A model generated the notes under the pieces. That model saw nothing but the letters and a program-made list of their open reading frames with translations. It ran no database searches and had not been told where the DNA came from. A stretch of 64,000 nucleotides of DNA from Helicoverpa zea (lineage: Eukaryota; Arthropoda; Insecta; Lepidoptera; Noctuidae): contig NC_061482.1 in the NCBI RefSeq assembly GCF_022581195.2, positions 9,052,001 to 9,116,000 on the forward strand, read 5' to 3'. This document shows, piece by piece, positions 55,601 through 64,000 of this stretch. Each line of letters starts with the position of its first letter. The first letter of the stretch is position 1. Made by a program: the position numbers and the translations under genes.

Positions 55601-56897
55601 ATTTACAGACATTTTACTCTGTGTTTATCTTATAAATCTATTGTGTGCATGGCGGTCGAAATTATGGGACTTTGTGTCAATATTGACGCGAGTCGGGTTT
55701 GTCGGCCGTTGCATTTAACACATCCCACCGGTACAGATAAACGCACGGAACTTGTAGTGCATGGGAACGGTGATAGATGGCGCTACGCGGGCTGTGGCCA
55801 GCGCGTCCGCCACGGCTGCCAGCAAATTAGTCCTTAGTAAGTTCTGCTACCCTGCAACAATTACTTGGATGCCAATATTTTGATACAAGTATAAAACTAA
55901 TAATAAGCGACTTACTGTATTTATTCATTTCACATATATCTGAATATCAATAAATTGTTTAGAGATAAGTAGATATGTATGCAACTATGCAACTTTTATT
56001 CTTACTATCTCATAAAATTGTGATGAGCCGTAGAAAAATAGTGTTCCTCATGTTTTTGTCAAAATTATGTCAAAAGGCTAGGCACGATTGTAAGTAAGTA
56101 TCCAAGAGTATATTCTTGGATTGTGGTAACTCGTATATAAAGGTTTAAAATTGTAATAATTGGTAGTATGTAGGTATGTGACCTTTTCGGAATACACATT
56201 ATTCTTATTCATTTAAATCTTGTTTTCAGATCAAAATCCAAATAGTTGCTGGAATTAATCAAAATCAATTTTCAAACTACGTCATTGTCTGAGTTTTTTT
56301 TAACCATCTCTACTCTGGTCACAAAAATTCTCTATCAAATTTTCTGTAGAGCTCAGAACATTTAAAAAGGTAAATTAAACGTCTCGTTCTCCGAACAAAG
56401 AGTTATTCGGTAAAGCGCCGTGTCGGCATACATAAGGCGCGCCGGGATGTCATTAGCGAAAGCTTGGCCTTTCTAATGCCTAACTGCGCACCGCCTCCCA
56501 TTGTCGCGGCAATAATGAGCAACTAACGATTTAAGCCCCTGCACTCCGTTTATTATGGACTAAATGCAGAGATTTCTATGAAAAATAATATGATGCGCCA
56601 CAAACTGGTGATGTAAGTGACAAAGAACCTAAGCTTTCTAACAATGCATTAACATTTATGCGATGATAATATGAAAGCAATGGTAATTAGAGGCAAATAG
56701 TAGGTATATTAAAGTATGTGACATTACATTATACTTCATGTTACCTATGAATATTATGGGCATGGATCAGATGGATCAGATACAGCCAATCTGAATAAAC
56801 TGCGTACGTACAAATAACTAAATAAAATATGTAGGTAAATTAGATACAAGTTAGAGCAGAGATACATATGATTGATACATTAAAACCGAACTGAATT
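52641..56897. other. Intergenic or intronic, no gene recognised
   Basis: Mostly AT-rich. GC-richer islands at about 55630..55840 and 56390..56540 have no protein signature and could be regulatory. No repeats paired within this window. Confidence 0.35.
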
Positions 56898-57002
56898 TGG
56901 CAGTCGTTACGGAAAGTCATAAGCTAGAAAGTCTGACAACCAATCTCTTAATCTCATGCCGAAGATTATCTTATATTGGGAAAAGGCTAGCAGATGATGA
57001 TC
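56898..57002 (+). mobile_element. SINE family A copy, internally deleted
   Basis: Retains the head (GCAGTCGTTACGGAAAGTCA) and tail (GGGAAAAGGCTAGCAGATGA) but lacks the middle. Confidence 0.65.
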
Positions 57003-57907
57003 ATACGCTCATAAGTTATAAAAATATTGTACTTGTCTCACCCATTTCTGTTAAATTATTAGGCAGGTAAGTATTACTTTTGATTCAGGGGTAGGAAGAT
57101 GTTCCCTCGTTAGAACCAAAGGAAAGATCCGGCAAAAACTACAAGTTAATACTTAGCCATAAACCATTGAATTGAATCATGTTTTTAATTAAATTGATAA
57201 CTGAGACATTTCAATAACAAATTGTATTGCATCAGTTCGTGCCAATCATCAATGAACCGATCAATTTAAACTTGAATCAATATCACAAATATGCATGAAT
57301 ATGAATCCGATATCGTAACTACATAGTTGATATAAAAAGGAGAACAAATTGAGAATTTAATTGAAACAAAACGGGTTATTTAGCGGTGGTAAATTGCCAT
57401 TGTGGCAGTGTCATCGTTCCATTTGACATCGATGCTCATTTACTGAGCCGGGTGCTATATGAATGTTTGTGAATCACTCTGCTATTGTAACGACTAGCCG
57501 AGCACAAACAACGGCTCGTGGTACACAAACGTGGGGCAGTATGCGTAACAGTATACATAGAAAGCCCTCGTAATGTTTGCCTTCGTGTGATTTATTGGCT
57601 TCGTCGGATTTAGAGGCACGCACTGACGGGGTCCTAGTCTAGCGACTACGCGGTGTAACGTTACGTGACTATTAGATACACCGCCGCTTGTGATATTGCC
57701 TCTCAAGCTCGTCATGAGTGATTTGTTCATCAAATACACTTACGGCTCGTCAACACACAGAGGGGATTGTTGTGAAGATGAACAATTATACCGCAACACT
57801 GAAATAGTCAGCGTTACAGAACTCAGCTACCTACATGGGCTGTGAGACAAAATGTTTAGTTTCAACTTCTAATATAAACTTAAAATCGCGTAGCTTTGCT
57901 TTTTGGG
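57003..57907. other. Spacer, possible regulatory block
   Basis: No gene recognised. About 57370..57720 is GC-richer and lacks repeats. Confidence 0.3.
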
Positions 57908-57965
57908 CTCTCTTCTTCTTCCGAGCCTTTTTCCAACTATGTTGGGGTCGGCTTCCAGCTTTTTA
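57908..57965 (-). mobile_element. SINE family A fragment
   Basis: Carries CCGAGCCTTTTTCCAACTAT and GTTGGGGTCGGCTTCCAG, the tail end of the family; the rest is missing. Confidence 0.7.
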
Positions 57966-58239
57966 AGTACAATTATAAGAATAACGAAAAGATCCTCGTA
58001 TCAATCATATATAAAATCTATGTAGTTATTTCCTCAATACAAAAAGGGTCCACCACTGGATTGAAGCGGTTTATGGCTGGTTAATCAATAAAAGTCAAAT
58101 AGGCACATACAAAAATTTATCATACACACTTTATTCACAGTTCTCTATAAAACTAAAACTATTCTTTTATATACGACTTAAAATTAATAATGACGTCAAT
58201 AAGTACCAATTATGCAATTTATTATTGTTATAATTTGTC

Positions 58240-58438
58240 ATCCTCCGAGCCTTTTTCCCAACTATGTTGGGGTCGTCTTCCAGTCTAACCGGATTCATCT
58301 GAGTACCAGTACGACTGCCTATCTAACCTCCTCAACCCAGTTACCCGGGCAACCAGATACCCCTTAGTTAGACTGGTGTCAGACTTACTGGCTTCTGACT
58401 ACCCGTAACGACTGCCAAGGGTGTTCAATAACAGCCGA
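58240..58438 (-). mobile_element. SINE family A copy, near full length
   Basis: Reads CCGAGCCTTTTTCCCAACTA to CCGTAACGACTGCCAAGG; the best-preserved inverted copy, mirroring 28565..28775 over about 200 bp. Confidence 0.85.
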
Positions 58439-61400
58439 CAATTTGTATCACCAGTTAAACATACTGCTGGATGAGATGCTTTTAAAATCTTGATAAATGA
58501 TTGGTCATTCTTGCACAAATACACAGTAACTTGTTGTCTTTTTAGAACCTTTATTAGGGTCCAAGCTAAGCTTACAAAATAAAATTCATAACTAACTTTG
58601 AGTATTTCCTAGATGCCGATACGCCACCCATCCCATTGGAAATTTCAGTAAGCGATGATCGCCAGCGGACAATGAAGAGGAGGGAACTCCGTGTCATCTG
58701 CTTTCAACATAATTCAAATCACTTTAAATAATGCCACTAAGCACCCAACCCTGCCGAGGTTTTATTTTAAAAAGTGCTATTAGCATTAAATTTAGTTTTG
58801 CGGATGATTATGTCGCCCTCAGGCTCGGGAGCACATTAACTGCTCACAATTTTTGTGAATTATTGTTCCGACCGTACTCCCTCGCCTTTTATAACACGCT
58901 TATACCAATTTTAACTACTCAGCCACTCAGGGTGTTAAGTTGTAAGGAGGAAATTGTTCGAATACAAAGCAGAAGCTTTAAAGCAAAAGTTGAACAATTA
59001 ATTTCATTTACTCTTTATTCATTTGACAATGTGTTATCTATTTCATAAATAATTATTTTGAAATGGAGCTTGTCTTGATCATGGATATTAAATGTGTAAC
59101 AAATATTTTACCGTTAATCAAATAATCATCAGACATGAAAATGAACAAATATCGGCATAATATCAGTAGGTAAATAGCACAGATCCAATTATTTTTCACG
59201 CCATGCAGATAATCTGATGTTGGTGGAAATAACGTTAATCGTGTAGGTTGTTTTGCTTAAACATTCATATAAAATTATGACGATATTTATACTGATAAAA
59301 ATAGGAAGAATAAAGTGGTGCTTATAATCAGTGCAACGAGTTTATTCATCGCCGGTCTCAAGAATCGCAAAACCGATCCAAAGAAAACTACGACGATTAA
59401 TGTCCTTTAATTGTAATACATTTTGTTTTTAATTAAAATTAAAAAGAAGTGTTGGAAGCACACGACACAGCGCCACCTACACACAATGTACACAAGTACA
59501 ATCGGAACATAAAGTTCGCTCAGAACACGCTTATCGGCTAAATCGGAGGCAAAGAATCGGAAAGAAAAACAATCGTCCGGGGTTGGATTCTTTTAATTTA
59601 TCCATCGCAGTTTTAAATCGGTGTTAAGATTCAGCAGTCGTAACGTTTTTTCAATTATCGGCGCCGATCTCTACGCGGCTTTACGATAGCTACCGAGACT
59701 CGAACATGCCAAGACTTGGTCCCCGTTAAAAGGAAAAAAAGTCTTCCCTAAAACTTACGCTTTATCTCGCACAACGGCCAGTCAATGAGTTCGATTTTGT
59801 GCACAAAGTTTAATTGTATTTCTTTTTATCTCGAGCTATTGTCTTAATTTCATATTTTCTAAATGTCAGGGTGGCTTAAGTATTGTTGTTATTCTATAAA
59901 TATGAATGTAGGTATTAATTAAGTGAATAATATTACCTACACTTCTAGAAAATACCACGCATAAATCTCGCTATTCTTAATGTTTTAAACTTTACTATAA
60001 AATAAAAAAAGCAGATTGAGCATATAAAATCTGCATTTACATTGACCAGCTGGCTATCCAATGTTCTTGGTGTGTGGCAGCTGCAAAAATACGGTTTCAT
60101 AAAAAAAGCTGTTAAACATTATTTAATTGTTTGAAATAGAATCTTCTAAATTAACAAAAATACATTGGCAATGTCTCATGTCTTCATTACCATATTGAAA
60201 GTATTGGTTATTAACATTTACAAGAAAATCAAAACTACAAGCAAAATAGCAATTTAACAATGGCAAAAGACTTGATATTATTACGCGTTATAAAGTTTAA
60301 CCACCGTCCACAACAGAGTCATAAAAACGGTACCTTCTTACGTATAAACATATATATGAGTAGTAAAACCTGACCACGCTTCGTGGCTTTTATACTGGAG
60401 CACTATCTATAATTAAACAATGGGCCTGACCCACGCCCTTCCATTACAACCCGACGGCGACGTTTAACACATTCAGATAATCTCACTAAATCGCCATAAT
60501 CTCAACTCGGGACGAAACTTAATTCAATTCCACGTTAATTTACTTATTTGAAAACGAGAGCACCCGCGATACAGAGTTATCAGGGACGGGCCCCTCGGGA
60601 ATTAGGGCCTACTGGATGATCAGGATAATCTTTTTACGAATAAATCATGATATGAACCTTATACGCCTCTATGACATAAACACTGTGTGTCTTTTATTAA
60701 CAGGGTAGGCCGTTAGATCAGCGTTTAAATTGAAACTAACCGTAGTGTGATATTTTTTTAGCGTTATTATGATGTACCTGTATTACCGAGGGGCTTATTA
60801 TGATATCACGCGTTTTTTTCAAAGTCAAAGGTGCTTACAAAACTTTAATAGGCGCACGGTTCCAAGGAGCAGGTTTTGTGGAGAAGAACCGGAAGAAACT
60901 CCATAGACACTCTTTTCAAAACAGATTTTGTCAAGTTTGGCTCATCGTGTTCAGTTTAGTCACCTATACCTAGTTAGTACGTTTATAACCATAGGTAGAT
61001 TGTATCTATATAGACTAAGCGACATCGGAACCTTTTTCTTATATTTTGTTATTGACTTACATAATGTATGGGCTGTTAGCTAAGAATCGATCTGAAATAT
61101 TTTTTGTTATTTGAGAGAAAGTAGTCCTGGGAATCCAGAGAAATATATAAAAACATGTACTGTCTTCAAAATAACCAAAATTCTGAATTGCTTTGATGAT
61201 ATAGACAACCGAAGTTTTGACCGTTTTTTTTTAATTTAATAGTAAAAATATAAACATCCGAGTAGTGAATTTCCTCAGTTTTGGGAAGTCGGTTAATAAA
61301 TAGCGATTCTCGAGCTGCTGAAAGGAGCTGAAAGAAAAAAAAGGATTCTGAAAACAATACACTTAAACTGTTAAGTTATTAACAAGTCAACACTTAAAAA

Positions 61401-62780
61401 TTACACTAACTAACTAAAACAGTTAGATAGGTAGCTAGGTATGTCTACTTTGAGGAGTTTTTAAACAATCAAATCGGTATCATTTCAAATTAAGGAAGGT
61501 CTATAGGTCCTCAATAGAAAACATAGAAAGGCAAAATAACAATAACATGAGGTAGGTTCCTTTCCTTAAAGTATTCGCATTACATCAATCATAGTCTTCA
61601 TCATTTCTCAAATCTAGTATGAGATTAAGGATAAGCTGTGTAGGTGGGCGAACTTGACATTTATCAGAAACACCTATTAATAATTCGTTATTCAGATATT
61701 TAGTTAAGTTAATGGCATTACACAGAGCGGTTTTAAAACGAACAGGTGAATTATTATCACTGCTTTATTGGGTACCTTATAAAATAATGTAACTATTATA
61801 ATGATGCCGGTTAATAATTTTATGCGTTTGTGTACACAGAAATGATAAATGTCATTATTTAAATGAGTACGACAGATAGGCAAGGAGCTGGGGCGAAGTG
61901 GTGTCGCCGTGTATTTTTAGGTTACGTCAGATCGCTCGGGCCGCGGGCGCAGATACGTCGCTATGTCGCCGGCCGCCGCAAACGCCGCTTGACATTAACA
62001 AATTACATCGGCTGTCAACTTTCTGAAACAATATACCAGTTGGCGTTTAACTTATCTTGGAACTTTTCGTCTCGTGTAGATAAAATGTTGTAATACTAAA
62101 ATGTCATTATGCTTGGTTGAGAGGCCAGTACTCGTAAGTCACACAGGAGATAATATTTCATTGGGCGCGGTACGGCCCCCGCCTCGATCGACGCTATCGT
62201 TTCAGTTAGTATCGCAGTTACCGAAGCGATTTGTTATGTTATCTCCGTTACTTTGTTTGAGGTTGATAGGTCAACTTTAAGGTATCGTTCACGAAATCTA
62301 TTCGTATAAATGTAGGTAACTTTAATATACATAAGTATGTTTGTGTTTAATTACTATGAGTTTTCCTGATTAACCGCCTCAATGAAATTAACTAGAACAC
62401 TTTGGTATCTAATACGTATGTATAAATGGCCACACTATTGCTTGCTAGTCTTGGGTGCGTAAAGTACCTAGTACGTGAATTCTAAACAGAATTAAAATTA
62501 AGCTTACTTAAATTGATTCTTTATTCAAAGGTAATCAGATGCTTACACATACGTACACAGTAAGTACATAATTAGCCACCGTTGGAGAAGGCATTCTTAA
62601 TTAGAAGTTCACCTGCTACCGCTAAGTACAGCGCCAACATGATGTCATGTGCTCTATTTATGCATGGCCATGGGAAAGCACTTCTAAGGAGATATTTAAA
62701 CAGATATATAGGCACTCACTCAAATCTACTATTGTAAGGAAATAATAAACAAGAGATTAGTCACGGAATTTAAAATATGA
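58439..62780. other. Intergenic or intronic, no gene recognised
   Basis: AT-rich. GC-richer islands at about 59460..59720, 60430..60610, 61880..62000 and 62160..62240 carry no recognisable protein or repeat and might be regulatory. Confidence 0.35.
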
Positions 62781-63048
62781 TAATAATAATAATAATGTCG
62801 GGACACCTTTTTCACACATGGTCGGTAAGCCCCATGGTAAGTTATTAATTAACTTGTGTTATGGGTGCTAACACAACTGATACACTACATATAGCTACAT
62901 ATATACATATTTATAAATACATATTGTAACACCCAGACCACGGCCAACAAGCATGCTCATCACACAAATGTCGACCGAACCGGGAATCGAACCCGGGACC
63001 TCAGGTCCGGCAGTCCGGCATGGTGACCATTGCGCCATCGAGGTCGTC
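62781..63048 (-). mobile_element. tRNA-derived SINE with pol III promoter boxes
   Basis: On the minus strand the head (about 63048..62972) is tRNA-like: box A near 63038..63027 (TGGCGCAATGGT), box B GGGTTCGATTCCC at 62994..62982, a T-arm stem CCGGG/CCCGG, and matching acceptor ends CGACC/GGTCG. A non-tRNA body follows, ending in ATT repeats at 62796..62781. Not a tRNA gene: the anticodon arm is degenerate and the body is fused on. No target duplication found. Confidence 0.8.
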
Positions 63049-64000
63049 AACATTTTAAGTAGTTAGTTCTGTTTGACGTGGATAATTTTGAATGGGATTA
63101 AACTTACAGATCTGACAGAAGTCTACGTGAGATAACATCGCGGACATTTCGACTTTTTACAGTAACATATTACATTTTTAGACAAACGGTACAAGTCAGC
63201 CCACGTTCTTCTTTGACAATCGGTGGGCACAGTCTTAAAAAAACTAATCACACGAGTTTTTTATTACTGTTTGGGAGTGAAGCTAGAAGTGATTTGTCCA
63301 GGGCAATCTATCATTCAAGCACTATGGGAATAATTAGTGTCAGCGAGCGCATCCGGACAGAGTGCGCGCCAACAATGAGCCGCGTGACGCACCATTCAAA
63401 CAAACCATTAATAATTTTGAATGCTAGTTTTTCTAAGACGGATTCACTCTTGTAAATAAATGGTACAGCGGATTCTTAACTACCTACTTACGGAGATATT
63501 TTTTACGGTGATTTGTCGTTAGTCGGTTAATGTCGCCGCGGTGGTCAAAGAACCATTCGGCTATCCTATGAAGAGCGTGTACGTACGCGTAATCGCATAG
63601 AAAAGTAACATTCGTTTTGTGAGTCGTGGTACCTAGTTTAGCTACTTGATGAAAGCGCAAAGGTAATTGAATGCTTAATAGCTTAAGTGAAAATATGTAG
63701 ATGTTAAAAAGGAAACCCGAGAAATTTCGTGATTATTTCCCAAATACTTATGTGTATTTATACGTAAAATGTAAAAAAATGGTTGAGGGAACGCAAACGG
63801 TCACGGTCTCACACCACGTTTTGTAGGAACCGAACCGGTGTGAACGACCTCTGCTTCGTTCCAAGATATTATGTTTAATACGCATTTTAATAAAGCTCTT
63901 ATTGTTTAGGCAATGGCCGAATAAATTAAGCTTGTCTTATAGACTCTTCATAATATTCATTAACACTTTGTGAATTAGTAAGTAACATGTTTAGTCAGAA
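63049..64000. other. Intergenic or intronic, no gene recognised
   Basis: Short open frames only. The block at about 63200..63420 is GC-richer and might be regulatory. Confidence 0.35.

Noticed and set aside
61863..62093. 76-codon Arg-rich frame
   Set aside because: Arg content follows the CG-rich island; no domain or gene structure.
62972..63048. A genuine tRNA gene
   Set aside because: The anticodon arm is poor and the sequence is fused to a SINE body with an ATT tail.

Overview
The window is animal nuclear DNA, AT-rich, with spliced genes (GT-AG introns). The mix of repeats points to a moth or butterfly: short Helitron-like elements ending in CTAG, several lepidopteran-type SINE families, a Dong/R4-type retrotransposon beside a TAA run, and Harbinger and hAT elements. 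I recognise only two host genes. One is a small RNF4-like SUMO-targeted RING E3 ligase (3450..4688, three exons). The other is a complete eight-exon glycerol kinase gene (27970..36126, 514 codons plus stop). Almost everything else I can assign is mobile-element sequence.

Region by region. 82..3206 is an apparently intact hAT DNA transposon with an 8-bp target duplication and a spliced transposase gene, about 250 bp upstream of the RNF4-like gene. 5617..10756 is a non-LTR retrotransposon on the minus strand with two intact overlapping ORFs (zinc-knuckle ORF1; endonuclease, reverse transcriptase and RNase H in ORF2). 11500..14000 is a probable non-autonomous Helitron carrying a 122-bp tandem array and an internal SINE. 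14072..16310 is a 5'-truncated LINE with a frameshift. 16612..18667 holds three inverted-repeat elements; one keeps a broken MADF-domain exon. 20517..22101 is a broken LINE with a small retroposon nested in it. 23295..23716 is a Harbinger-type MITE. 24271..27910 is an apparently intact PIF/Harbinger element with both of its genes (Myb/SANT-like protein and DDE nuclease). It ends only 59 bp before the glycerol kinase start codon.

The glycerol kinase introns hold more repeats, including a SINE in intron 1 and a terminal-inverted-repeat remnant with a THAP-domain exon in intron 5. From 36.1 to 47.4 kb I see no host gene, only dispersed repeats. 47.7..49.8 kb is a truncated Dong/R4-type element, facing tail-to-tail a truncated LINE (49985..51945) that has a single nonsense codon. 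52.2..52.6 kb is a GC-rich block with two E-box palindromes that could be a promoter. From 52.6 to 64 kb I find no coding gene, only SINE copies and unassigned, possibly regulatory, sequence.

The clearest themes are three apparently intact autonomous elements of different classes within 28 kb, transposon insertion close upstream of both recognisable host genes, and two non-autonomous elements that kept one DNA-binding exon (MADF and THAP). All calls come from reading the sequence. No database search was run.
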